From: Punica granatum
Taxonomy: Eukaryota; Streptophyta; Magnoliopsida; Myrtales; Lythraceae
Direction of reading: 5' to 3'
Length of the DNA stretch: 64,000 nucleotides
Assembly (NCBI RefSeq): GCF_007655135.1
Contig: NC_045134.1
Coordinates: 1,798,001 to 1,862,000, forward strand
Part shown: piece after piece, positions 50,311-60,229 of the stretch
Layout: each line of letters begins with the position of its first letter
Numbering within the stretch: the first letter of the stretch is position 1
Made by a program: the position numbers and the translations under genes
The notes under the pieces: generated by a model
The model's database searches: none
What the model was told of the DNA's origin: nothing
The model's input: only the letters and a program-made list of their open reading frames with translations

Positions 50311-51898
50311 TGTTAGTGATATGCTTTAAAACCAATTTATGTATTCGGATAATTCATTTTATGATAATGAAGTTTATTTTATTATTCATATACTGTCTAT
50401 GTTTATTGGAATAAAGTTCTTAAAATATTTTGTGAATACTTCATTATTAAAGAATTAAGAATACGGGTGACAGAGTATTTCAATAAGAATATCTTCAAAT
50501 TGTTCACAATCATAGGAAATATAACTAGACGTTATCTCTCCGGATAAATCGTCACATATGTCTGTATCCACGATTAGTATATAGATATTAATGAAGATAA
50601 AGTAGAGAGTCTCATGTTATATGACTACCGTTGTCAAGACAGACATTTGGATATTTATGTAATGAGTGGTCGAACGTTATGCTTAGGTAATATTCACATG
50701 GTAATTAATTACTAATGTCGATGAATATAATCTAGACCGTATTAGTGTACATAGTCCTTAAACATAAGATGAAACGTTATCTCATGTATGAGTAATTAGG
50801 ATTTGCTATTGCTAATGTACATGTGCTTAGCATGAGTATTCCTCATATGGTTGTCCCAGCTAGTTATTCTTGGAGGTAGTTGTCCAATCAAGACGGGATT
50901 CACTAACCTGAGTAAACATAGAAAAGGTCCTATGGATGTGAGTTTTATTTTGGATTGAGAAATTATCAGCTGGGGTAAATAGACTTGAATAGAAAACGAT
51001 TTTTATTTAAGTGTTACAGATCTAAGAATGAAACTAGAGGATCATTATGGTTGGTTATAAGGTTTGACATTTACCGTGGCCTTGGCTAGATTGGGATCTT
51101 GTAGCTAAGAGACTTAGTGCATGGCATATATGATTACAAGTTCATTATAGTATTTTAATTATACATTCGTCACTGTTTGAATTGTCATGATATGCTGCTA
51201 GACGTCACTTGTGAACCTTGGAAGCCGAGAACATTTTGGGAATTATGCTTTTGGTTACAGAAAGTGTTTTTGATAACATCAAACGAGTTGATATTATAGT
51301 CTTATTGTCACTTAGTGATGAACCTAGTTAGTCACAAACATCGAGTATGTTTAAGTTGAGAAAAGAATTAATTATAATTGAGGAAGTTAATTAGAAATTA
51401 ATTATCGGATGATGCTTGCAATGTGGTTGCAAGGGTGCTAGCACATCCCGAAGCCGAATCCAATATCAAGGTAAATTCAATTGGGGAAATACAAGAGTTT
51501 ACTTTCTTGAAAGTTTTTATAAATAGATTGTTTATAAGTGGAAACTTGGGTTAATGACAAAATTGATCTTTCTTTGTTTCTTAGAGGGCGAGCCATTAGA
51601 TGACTTAAAGTGCAAGAACAGGTTTGCTATTAATTAATTAATATAGATTAATTAATAATTACAATTAAATGCTCAGGGTAAATCTAAGAATCTATATATA
51701 GATATAGTGTCTTACGATTAATCCTAAGCGTGTCATTTATTCTTAAGACCTAAAAAGTGAGAGAGAGGAAGAGAGGCTCGGCCATGAACCCCAGCTTAGC
51801 CTCACCCTTAACCTCACCAATCGGAGGCCATCCCTGACCTTGGTTTGATGAATCGGTGTTGCCCGAGACTACCTTGACGCGGTCTTCTCCTTCTTTGG
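50311..51898. repeat. LTR-like repeat (probable solo LTR) inside the ELP1 relic
   Basis: Starts TGTTAGTGATATGC exactly where the ELP1 exon 2 homology stops and ends where ELP1 intron 1 homology resumes (~51,900). It is AT-rich, noncoding, ~1.59 kb, with a TG start; there are no internal retroelement genes. A second, 5'-truncated copy occupies 60,230-61,137. The exact right end and a target duplication are not clear. Confidence 0.6.
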
Positions 51899-52260
51899 CG
51901 ATTTCCCGCTTGCTTTAATATACCCCTGAAATTTTAATGTGTACCGGTCATCGCTTTCCAAAAGCACATGGGCATGGTTCCATATTCATTCAAGGAAGTA
52001 AAAGCTCATTTTTCAGCTCATTTCCCCATTTCCCAAACTCCAAGCATGAAGGAAACTTCAAGGTTTCTGAAAAAGAAACTCACTCGGAAAAACTACAGCT
52101 GCATCGTATAGATGAAGTTCGTGGAGGAATTGAAGAGCAACTGATTCTGCTCAATATCGAGGGCAGCAAACAATGGCACTTCGCCTTCTGACTGGAGCTC
52201 GACGTTCAGAGACGCCTCGAATGAAAGCTTCAGATTCTTCATGATGAATTAGCCAAACTC
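51899..52260 (-). pseudogene. ELP1 intron 1 and exon 1 relic, unit B2
   Basis: Closest to unit B1 and unit C: TTTCCCGCTTGCTTTAATAT, GGAAGTAAAAGCTCATTTTT, GAAACTCACTCGGAAAAAC, AGACGCCTCGAATGAAAGC. It corresponds to ELP1 ~43,850-44,249. The start codon region (TTCTTCATGATG) is still readable, but the frame is broken. Confidence 0.85.
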
Positions 52261-52840
52261 TAATGGAGAGCAAACTGTAGAATTTCCGACCTTTTCCTTA
52301 TCACTTTAGTCCCAAACCTTTTCATCTTATACCTCTCTATCCCAAACATTTTCATCTTCTCTTTTTTCATCCTTACCGTTTCAAAACCTCTTCCACTGTT
52401 ACAAGCTTATCATTAAGAGCACCTGACTTACTATCGAGTGGATGGTGGGTACCCGTTACTATAGGGTTTTTAGGGCAAGAAGCAATATCCTCAGTGACTT
52501 CAATAGTAAATATTTCAATACTTTTATGGCAATTCTAATGCTAGATGAACAACTATTTTCATTCGTAAAAAGTATTCAAGATATGATGACACATTCGGCA
52601 GGTCGGGTTTACATATGATGATGACACATTCGGCAGGTTAGGTTTACAGAATTTAATACTGAAGGTGTTCAAAGGGGTAAAAAAAAAAATTTAAGGTGAT
52701 TTCATATTTTATTTTCATTCGTGAAAGGATTTGATTTATAATGACACATTTGATAGATAGGTCAGAATTACAGGGTTAATATAACATAAGGTAATTTTGG
52801 GTCCAATGCCTTCGGCCCAAAAAGTAAAAGCCCAACCAGG
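52261..52840. other. Spacer between ELP1 relic and ECI-B
   Basis: Paralogous to 44,460-46,260 without the TIR element, and to 48,425-48,837 and 61,660-62,020. It holds a local ~35-bp tandem duplication near 52,570-52,645 (ATGATGACACATTCGGCAGG twice). No gene. Confidence 0.6.
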
Positions 52841-53554
52841 CTAGAGCTTCGAGCTGGCCCGGTTAGCCGCGGCTTCTACGGCCTCATCGGAGCCGAGAGA
52901 ATCCAAGACTTCCCTCAGGACCACCATCCTATTAGCGGCGTACACGTGTCCGTCCCATTCCCTCACGACCAGCTCCTCGGCAAGCCTAATGGCGGCGCGG
53001 ATCGTCTCCTCCGGGCCGTCGTGAACCGAGTCGATGATCCCCATCGCCGCCCCCTGCGCGGCAGTCAGCTTCGCCGCCTTCATCAACATCTCGCGCCTTG
53101 CCGCCGGCGACCCGATCTTGCTCCTGATCAGCGTCACGAACCAATTGGCGAGCACGAGGCCGATGTCCACCTCACTCATGTAAAGAAACCCCCGATCCTT
53201 CCTCATCAGGACGTAGTCGTGGCTCAGCGCAAGGATGAGGCCGGCTGCGGAAGCATGGCCGGTGACGGCGGCGATGGTAGGCATGGGAAGGGATATGAGG
53301 TCGCGGACGAGGGCCCGGAGCTCGGACGACATGAGCTCGAGGCGGTCGCGGTGGTTCTGGGCCCAGGAGAGGTCGTAGCCGTTGGAGAAGAACTTGCCTT
53401 CGGCGGTGGTGACAAGGGCGGAGCAATTAGGCTCTTCGCGGACACGGCAAAGGGCAGACCGGAGGGAGCCGACGAGGGTGGGGTTCAGCCTGTGCTCGCC
53501 GGGGCCGGTGATCGCAAGCACAAAGACATTGCCCCTCTTCTCCAATGTACACAT
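52841..53554 (-). CDS. ECI1: Peroxisomal enoyl-CoA delta isomerase, copy B
   Basis: Intact intronless paralogue, 237 residues, start MCTLEKRGNVFVLAI at 53,554 and C-terminal SKL (PTS1). It keeps GKFFSNGYDLSW and YMSEVDIGL. Compared with copy A it has LANWFVTLIRSKIGSPAARR, as does copy C, and lacks two residues before the C-terminus, so B and C are closer to each other. The leader (53,555-53,591) is a GTCC/GTCT repeat in the same frame, and an in-frame ATG at 53,638 exists, but homology supports 53,554. The gene lies between an ELP1 relic (left) and the zinc-knuckle gene (right). Confidence 0.92.
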   Translation of the reverse strand: MCTLEKRGNVFVLAITGPGEHRLNPTLVGSLRSALCRVREEPNCSALVTTAEGKFFSNGYDLSWAQNHRDRLELMSSELRALVRDLISLPMPTIAAVTGHASAAGLILALSHDYVLMRKDRGFLYMSEVDIGLVLANWFVTLIRSKIGSPAARREMLMKAAKLTAAQGAAMGIIDSVHDGPEETIRAAIRLAEELVVREWDGHVYAANRMVVLREVLDSLGSDEAVEAAANRASSKL

Positions 53555-53591
53555 CTCTGTCTGTCCGTCCGTCCGTCTGTCCGTCTGTCTC
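53555..53591. repeat. GTCC/GTCT tetranucleotide repeat in the ECI-B leader
   Basis: Interspersed GTCC and GTCT units directly upstream of the ECI-B start codon, at the position of the CT run in copies A and C. Confidence 0.85.
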
Positions 53592-53850
53592 GCTCTCAGT
53601 CTCACTAATGGCAGCAGAAGCATAAATATCAACCCCAAGGCCGGACCCAGTAGGTGGGTGCTATGAATATGATCAATAAATAGAAGAAGAGTAGTTCAAG
53701 GCTGGGTTTCAAAGAATTTTTTAGCTACCAAATTCCTCTCTCAATTTAAGTGCTATCTATTGAAATAATTGGATGTTAAATTAAGATAAAAAAGACGACG
53801 TGGCTACTAACAACGGCTGATTCAAGTGATTCGATAATTATTTTCTCAAA

Positions 53851-54036
53851 TTCGAAAATTACGAATGAAAAAAATTCTTAATTAGAAAAGTTTTATCGTT
53901 TAATAACTCATCAACTTGAACTGAAACTTTCTAATACCAACCATTCAAAAATTACGAATGAAAAAAATTCTTAATTAGAAAAGTTTTATCGTTTAGTAAC
54001 TCATCAACTTAAACTGAAACTTCCTAATACCAATCA
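53851..54036. repeat. 93-bp tandem duplication
   Basis: Two adjacent copies (53,851-53,943 and 53,944-54,036), starting TTC-AAAATTACGAATG and ending TCCTAATACCAA (first copy TTCTAATACCAA), differ at only a few positions, so the duplication is recent. Confidence 0.9.
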
Positions 54037-54041
54037 CGTAA

Positions 54042-54042
54042 C

Positions 54043-54077
<35 letters not shown>

Positions 54078-54085
54078 GTGTGTGT
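54042..54085. repeat. (TA)n(TGTA)n(TG)n compound microsatellite
   Basis: A TA run grading through TGTA into TG in the spacer between ECI-B and the zinc-knuckle gene. Confidence 0.9.
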
Positions 54086-54319
54086 GGGGCTAACTACGCG
54101 TGGTGACAGCCATTTAGTCCATCAAAACTAATAAAATAATGAAAGTCTCTTCTAAAAAATTCTTCTAAAAAATTGAGTAAATAACAAAGTTTTTTTGGTT
54201 ATCTCTATCGGCTCCCCTTGCTCTAGGGGGAGCTCGGCTAGGGGCTCCCTATTAGTGGCCCAAATGGTTGTTGGAGCCCGTAATCAAAAAGAACCAAAAT
54301 GGCAGTAAGCCTCCGGGCA

Positions 54320-56018
54320 CTAGTATCTCCGAGGCCCACGTTCAACCAATCGGGCTGAAGGGCAAACGTAAGCCTCGTGGCCTCTTCCCCCGCAATTAGT
54401 ACAGATGACGATGGACGCGCAGTCTCGGCTGCTGTGGCCTGACTGGCCGCAGTTCCGGCACCTAATGGCCCTGAACGTGGCACCAATCTCAGACTGCAAG
54501 CCTGATTTGGGGCAATTGCGGGCCACGTGGCCTGAGATGCTGCACATATTGCAGATTGGCTCATTTGGGCAATCCCGGGCAAGATGGCCAGGCTCGTGGC
54601 AGTTGTTGCAGGCCCTCTGATTGGCGCATTCAGCGGCCAAATGTCCCGCCTTGTAGCAGTTGTTGCAGAGCCTCGAATCATGGGCAGGCTGCCCCGAGCC
54701 TGGGCAGTCCCGCACAAGGTGGCCCGACTTCCCGCACAGATGACAGACTGGGTCATTCGGGCACTGGCCGGCCATGTGACCGTGCTCCTTGCAGTTCCAG
54801 CACATTGTGGTCAAATTGCACTCAGCAGCAATATGGCTAATGTAAATAACAAAATAATAATCAGAGAGAAACTGGATATAGCATACAACCAATTTCATGA
54901 GTTCTTTCTTTGGGAGATAGAAATAAACTGCATCTCACCCGGGAAGCCCACAATTGTTGCAAACAGTCGTGTTGGAGCAGTCTCGAGCAAAGTGGCCTGG
55001 CCTTCTGCATTTGTTACAAAGATAATTCTGCCTGGAGACAATATAAGTTTCCCATCATGTATGGTGCCAAAGTTTTCAGCTAACATGAAAGCATCAGAAG
55101 CATAAACAAGCGAACAATAGCCCATAGATCATCATTCTTTACAACCAAGAGTACCAATCAATCCTACTAAACCCGACCAGACTTTGGAGTCAGGGTCCTG
55201 AGAAAAAACTAAATAAACTTCCAAGTAAAGACCGTCACCATTTTATCCGAGATAAAATTACACAAGTCATAGAATAAAATTTACCTTGCACGACGCTTCT
55301 TCATTGTTGGGAATATAAAAAAGTTAATCCCATATCGGAAGTATAAAAGAAAATAGAGTGGTTTATATGGGATTGGGCCTCACAATTTACTAGCTCGAGC
55401 TTTTAAGTTGAAAGTTGAGTTCAAGCCCGTATAAGCCCAGTATAATTTAAGATGGTATCAGAGCGTATGCGCAGGAGCCCACACCACGCTAGCGAAGTAA
55501 GAGTCTGAAAGTAGAAGTTCGACTCGTAGTCGTTGACCCCCCTCGCCCGAGTGTGGAAGAAGAAGTCCAACTCGAGGTAGTTAAGGCCCCAGTCCGGAAG
55601 AGAGGAGAGACCGACTTGAGGTAAGTTGTTGAGGGCGGACAGTTAAGGTTCACGTGGCACGTATAGGCAGGTCAGTTGTTGAGGACGGACAGTTAAGGTT
55701 CACGTAGCACGTGTAGATAAAATTATGAGAAAGATCACACAGTGCCACGTGAGGGCGGGTGTTGGGAATATAAAAAAAGTTAATTTCATATCGAAAGTAT
55801 AAAAGATTCTTAAAAGAAAAGCACAAAACACCCAACTGGAGATCGAAAATATGTTCACAACATAAAAAGTGTAATTAAACTAAAATTTGGACACAAATTG
55901 ACAGGCTATTATATCTATACCTTTGAGTCCGATCCCGAGAGTAAGGAGCGTCAGGATACACTGTACGCTCGTTTCCACGTAACCTCCTGGCTTGTGGTGG
56001 ACTTCTGCTTCTATCCAT
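54320..56018 (-). CDS. CCHC zinc-knuckle protein (At1g75560 type), possibly disrupted
   Basis: Zinc-knuckle proteins of the CNBP/GIS2 group bind single-stranded nucleic acid. Exons on the minus strand: 56,018-55,921 (MDRSRSPPQARR, RS-like), a short exon ending at 55,285, 55,027-54,939, and 54,836-54,320. Nine CCHC knuckles are visible, among them CNKCRRPGHFARDC, CWNCKEHGHMAGQC and CTNCGGRGHEAYVC. The protein ends PSARLVERGPRRY, as in At1g75560. A TRIM element begins at 55,305, about where the short exon should start, and no acceptor giving an open frame remains next to it. The other exons are clean, so the gene is either newly disrupted or uses altered splicing. A 3' fragment is duplicated at 49,525. 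Confidence 0.78.
55305..55812 (+). mobile_element. TRIM-type LTR retrotransposon at the zinc-knuckle exon edge
   Basis: The left LTR (about 55,305-55,450) starts TGTTGGGAATATAAAAAAG. A primer-binding site TGGTATCAGAGC lies at 55,453-55,464. The ~295-bp internal part is noncoding and ends in the purine tract GTGAGGGCGGG. A second LTR starts TGTTGGGAATATAAAAAAAG at 55,760 but keeps only ~50 bp. Total size ~0.5 kb fits a TRIM. Within the internal part, GAGGGCGGACAGTTAAGGTT is repeated nearly exactly ~50 bp later. Confidence 0.85.
55453..55464 (+). other. Primer-binding site of the TRIM element
   Basis: TGGTATCAGAGC, complementary to plant initiator Met tRNA, two bases after the left LTR. Confidence 0.85.
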
Positions 56019-56448
56019 ACCGATCGTAATAATTATCTCCTGAGATCCAAAATCTATTACGAGGGCAGAAAAGCAGGAGCATCCAGCTGCAGCCCTCTGA
56101 TTTCACCACCAGACAAGGATCGCGGGGTTTCAGCTCATAATCTACATGCAAACAAGCAAATCCAAAACCATTCAGGCTTCGGTTCTTTTTCCCAAAAACG
56201 CAGTGATAACAAGTGTTTCCTTGTTCTCTAAACTAACCGAAAAGCTAGTGAAACAGAGAGAAGCATGATGCACGCATGATAATAGAGGCACGGGCCATTT
56301 TTACCACCCATTTCGCTTCCTTTACCTCAAACACGAGGAGATAACAGCAAATATTCCCAAGGAAACAGCATCGCAGAAATCTCCATTGTCCTAATAGTTT
56401 CATTTACTGAAATTAAAAACACAACACCTCTACTGCCCATACACCTAA

Positions 56449-56643
56449 GGTACTCCGTTTGGTTTCGCAGTTAAAATCACAAAAATTTTAACTTTTAACT
56501 TTAACTCAATATACTACACAACAAAAATACACATTTCCCAAGTCAAAATTTGAACTTTAACTTTAACTCAACACACTACACAATCATTTGTCCTTTTCCA
56601 CGATCAAAATTAAAGTTACTTTAACTCTGAAACCAAACGCACC
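56449..56643. mobile_element. MITE 1 (terminal GTTTGGTTTC inverted repeats)
   Basis: About 195 bp bounded by CCGTTTGGTTTCGCAGTTAAA on the left (20 of these bases are diagnostic) and its inverted counterpart GTTACTTTAACTCTGAAACC on the right. The inside is rich in TTAACTTTAACTCAA motifs. Related to the element at 56,792 in opposite orientation. Confidence 0.7.
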
Positions 56644-56791
56644 TCTTAAGTTCTTCATTCGGCTGCATTTGCAAAGTACAATGAATCACAAAAAATTCCA
56701 GCATAAAAAAGATGGAACTTAGTTATATGGAAGAAACATTGATTACCTCTTCCGGGTGATTGGGTAGCAATCTCCCTCCTCAAAAGATTAC

Positions 56792-57037
56792 AGTGCGTGT
56801 GGTTTCAGAGTTAAAGTAACTTTGATTTTGATTGTGAAAAATGACAAATGAGATGGTGTTATAAATTTGACTTGGGAAACGTGTATTTTTGTTGTGTAGT
56901 GTGTTTAGTTAAAGTTAAAGTTAAAATTTTTTACTTGAAAAATGTGTGTTTTTGTTGTGTAGTGTGTTGAGTTAAAGTTAAAGTTAAAATTTTTGTGATT
57001 TAACTGGGAAAACAAAACTGGGAAAACAAACAGGCCT
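56792..57037. mobile_element. MITE 2, inverted relative of MITE 1
   Basis: Starts GTGCGTGTGGTTTCAGAG and contains inverted counterparts of the MITE 1 interior (GAGTTAAAGTTAAAGTTAAA, AATTTTTGTGATTTAAC). It has an internal ~70-bp duplication of the GTTGTGTAGTGTGTT region. It ends near AACAAACAGGCC. Confidence 0.65.
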
Positions 57038-57480
57038 TAAAGGGTTCGACACAGAATTGGGGGAAATTCGACAAGAGAGCTTTGTTCCTTGGAGCTAATT
57101 TGGTCGAGGTAACGTCTCCTGACGCTATCGTATTAATGATTCGGAATGTGCCGACATATGGCCGACTGACGGTGAGTAATGAGTATGGCATGCCCTGTAG
57201 ATGAGGGGCAGTTCTCTGTTCACTCACATTCGACCCCGCCTCGGCACATCAAATTCAAAGGATATTGAAGCAGACTACAAGGTAACGAAACGAGGGTGTC
57301 TCAATTGCGAGGAGTAATACAAGGTTTGAATCTTATATTATAACAACCAACCAAAGTTCTTCAATTTCATGATTGTGGTTCAACAGATTTTGCTAATGCT
57401 AATTACTTCTTGTCACATTTTGGACAAGGGACCTAAGGCAACCCATTTTTTAGGTCACCTTTGGTCTCCTTACCCTTTAA
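57038..57480. other. Unassigned spacer
   Basis: Nothing recognised. A 75-codon minus-strand frame at 57,000-57,227 has no family resemblance and overlaps the MITE edge. Confidence 0.4.
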
Positions 57481-58083
57481 TTTAAAAAGGGAAAATGTCA
57501 AATTTGGTCCTCAACCGTTAGCTCTTTTTCTATCTTAGTCCTAAACCTTTTGTTTTGCTGGATTTCGTCCTCAACCTTTTCCGTGTGGTATGAGTTTAGT
57601 CATTCCATCCATTTTCCCTATTCGTCAAATGAGAGTGCGCCACGTGCGCGACAGATCACTGCTATTCTATACTAGTTGTTATAGAACAAATTAGATTCTT
57701 TTGTTAATCAAATCTATAAACTAGACTAAGATATTTTCGGTTATTTTATGATTCTAGCCATCTGTCAATGCGTGAGACGATGAAAGAGAAGCGATGGCTG
57801 GAATCCTAAAAAAAGGAAAATATCTTAGTCCGATTTACGGATTTGATTAAAAAAAGAATTAGATTTGCTCTATAACAACCGGTTTAGAATAGCAGTGATC
57901 TGTCGCGCACGTGACGTACTCTCATTTGACGAATATACATGTCAGGAAAAATGGACGGAATGACTAAACTCATATCACGTGAAAAAGGTTGAGGACGAAA
58001 TCCAGCAAAAAAAAAGGTTTAAGGACTAAGATAGAAAAAAAGCTAAAGGTTGATGACCAAATTTGACATTTACCCTTTAAAAA
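57481..58083. mobile_element. Fold-back DNA element with perfect 8-bp target duplication
   Basis: The body (57,489-58,075, 587 bp) is almost entirely two ~285-bp inverted arms around a centre near 57,780. Left arm: GGGAAAATGTCAAATTTGG, CTATCTTAGTCCTAAACC, CATTTGACGAATAT (inverse). Right arm ends CCAAATTTGACATTTACCC. It is flanked on both sides by TTTAAAAA (57,481-57,488 and 58,076-58,083), an 8-bp target duplication typical of hAT or some fold-back elements. No ORF. Confidence 0.88.
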
Positions 58084-58483
58084 AGGATAACCTTAAATTA
58101 GGTCGGGATAGACCTGTCGACCCATACGAGACAGGATTAGGATTTGGGGACCCATAGGAGACAAGATTAGGATTTGGGGATCGCAGGGGAAAGATTAAGG
58201 GGAAAAAAAAGAAGATGAAACTTTAGGGTGCAAATTATTATAGAACAGTAAATGGAGACAATTTTAAACTCCCAACAAGAAAGAGAATCCTTTGCAGCTT
58301 TGCTGATAGTTTAGGAACATCGTATTCACCTTACTGTATATATATAGACCACCATCCATCACGCTATTAAAGGAAATATAAAAGGCCTACCCACTCAACC
58401 CTTTATTACAACTATCTAGTAAGCTATTCCCGGAGAGCATAGAACAATCATGGAAAAGTCCTTTGATTCCGGTGATGAGGTTC
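58084..58483. other. UXS 3' flank
   Basis: AG-rich duplicated motif GGGGACCCATAGGAGACAAG-like at 58,126-58,185, then the presumed 3' untranslated region of the UXS fragment. No other gene. Confidence 0.45.
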
Positions 58484-58666
58484 TCAGTTTGTTGGCTTCC
58501 CGAGCCTCGACCTGAAGTCCTCCTCCATGAGAGGAAGCCCGTCGCGCAGCTTGATCTTGGGTTCCCACCCGAGCAACTCCTTTGCCTTGGTGATGTTGGG
58601 CTTCCTCTGTCGGGGATCATCAAGTGTGTTCTCAACCATGGAGATCTCCACATTACGATTGATAAG
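58484..58666 (-). pseudogene. UXS: Last exon of UDP-glucuronate decarboxylase, orphaned
   Basis: UXS makes UDP-xylose from UDP-glucuronate for cell-wall synthesis. This minus-strand exon starts after an ATTGCAG acceptor (exon from 58,666) and encodes the conserved C-terminus: VEISMVENTLDDPRQRKP, ITKAKELLGWEPKIKLRDGL, PLMEEDFRSRLG, stop at 58,484. No other UXS exon is found upstream, where MITE, chloroplast and LTR sequences lie instead. The exon itself is undamaged, so loss of the rest may be recent. It cannot be a functional gene unless a distant exon exists. Confidence 0.85.
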
Positions 58667-58892
58667 CTGCAATGAATATCATACAACCCGGAGTTAGATT
58701 AAGTTTTACTCTATCTCTATGATACGTCCACTTATTATTCGCAATAACAATTCACATCAATATGGTCCCGGTTCTGATCATCCCGATCGTCAAGTTGATA
58801 ATAGTGATAAAACTGTATTTGCATAATGTTATTATACCTCTTTGACAGTCTCTGTCGGCCAAAATAACCATAAGCAGCTATGATATTATAAT

Positions 58893-59123
58893 GTTGCGTT
58901 TGGTTTCATGGTAGGATTTTAAAATCAGATTCTGATTTTGAAAAAGAGTGGTATAAATGGGGCCCACCATTTGACTTTATATGAGTTATGTTGTTTTGTT
59001 GTGGAAAAAAGTGGTATAAATGGGGCTCACTCTTTGACTTTGTATGAGTTATTTTATTTTGTAGTGGGTAGAGTTAAGTTAGAATTGTGATTCTAAAATA
59101 ACACCCTAAAACCAAATAAGGCC
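58893..59123. mobile_element. MITE 3 (GTTTGGTTT termini)
   Basis: Starts GTTGCGTTTGGTTTCATGG and ends in the inverted CCCTAAAACCAAATAAGGCC. The inside has a duplicated block (GTGGTATAAATGGGGCCCAC and GTGGTATAAATGGGGCTCAC). Same general class as many plant MITEs. No ORF. Confidence 0.7.
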
Positions 59124-59125
59124 TA

Positions 59126-59227
<102 letters not shown>

Positions 59228-59259
59228 TCACCAGTAAAACAATAAGATACGCGTTAATA

Positions 59260-59369
59260 TGGGGACTCCATTATACAGAAACTCTTCATATTGAGTAAAG
59301 TACTTATGATGTAATTATACAGAAACTCTTCATATTGACGGAGACTCCATTATACAGAAACTCTTCATA
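59260..59369. repeat. Three copies of a ~30-bp tandem repeat
   Basis: The segment ATTATACAGAAACTCTTCAT occurs three times (59,269, 59,315 and 59,349 approximately), just before the chloroplast-derived block, possibly a repair scar of its insertion. Confidence 0.75.
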
Positions 59370-59374
59370 TTTTT

Positions 59375-60229
59375 GGGGATTTTTCGAGAATTTAAAAGCG
59401 AAAACTCCTTATTTATTTGGTGTAATTACTTGAGCCGAACGAAAGGAAACTTCCATGTTCGGTTTTTAAATCAAGATCCTATCCCAATTTTTCCTTTGCC
59501 GAGCCCATAGCTAAAAAACCTACCGTCTTACAATGACAAGGGTTTTTCAAATATGAAATCCAATCCTGGAAATATAGCATCCCACTTTTTTTCACTACTC
59601 AAGGCTTTGATACATTTCGAAATCGAGAAATTTCTACTGGAGTGGGGGGCTATCCAGGAACAATTAGCCGATGTAGATTTACGAATTATTCTAGATTATT
59701 CATTGGTAGAATGGAAGGAATTAGGGGAAGAAAGACCCACGGTAATGAACGGGAAGATCACAAAATTGGAAGAAGTAAGGATTTTTTGTTTAGAAGCATG
59801 GAATTAGCTAAGCATTTTATTCGAACAAATATAGAACCATAATAGATGGTTTTACGTCTCGTACAAGTTCTTCCTCCTGAACTAGGACCCATCATTCAGA
59901 TAGATGGGGTTAAGCTAATGAGCTTAGATATTAATGAACTCTATAGAAGAGTTATCTATTGGAACAATACTTTTATCGTTCTATTCACAACAAGTAGATC
60001 TACACCAAGGGAATTAGTAATGTGTCAAGAGGAATTGGTACAAGAAGTCGTGGATACACTTCTTTATAATGGAATCCGCGGACAACCAATGAGGGATGGT
60101 GATAATAAGGTTTACAAGTCGTTTTCAGATGTAATTGAAGGCAAAGAGGAAGATTTCTTGAGACTCTGCTTGGCAAAACGGGTCGATTATTCGAGTCGTT
60201 CTGTCATTGTTGTAGGACCCTCACTAAAT
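59375..60229 (+). pseudogene. rpoC1: Chloroplast rpoC1 fragment in nuclear DNA (NUPT)
   Basis: Matches plastid RNA polymerase beta' subunit gene rpoC1. It starts in the group II intron, whose domain V hairpin (GAGCCGAACGAAAGGAAAC, then TTCCATGTTCGG) is at 59,432-59,462, and runs through about 720 bp of exon 2: [33 protein letters not shown], [57 protein letters not shown]. It has frameshifts and stops, including two near 59,840, so it cannot function. No plastid flanks such as rpoB or rpoC2 are seen. Confidence 0.93.
59432..59462 (+). ncRNA. Group II intron domain V relic (rpoC1 intron)
   Basis: The hairpin GAGCCGAACGAAAGGAAAC/TTCCATGTTCGG has the size and loop of group II intron domain V. 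It sits upstream of rpoC1 exon 2, as in chloroplast genomes. Non-functional here. Confidence 0.7.

Noticed and set aside
54556..54620. Regularly spaced CCHC-encoding repeats as a possible CRISPR-like array
   Set aside because: The periodicity comes from zinc-knuckle codons, and CRISPR arrays are not expected in plant nuclear DNA.
54238..54840. Alternative frames across the zinc-knuckle exon on both strands
   Set aside because: Shadow frames created by the repetitive Cys/Gly/His codons.
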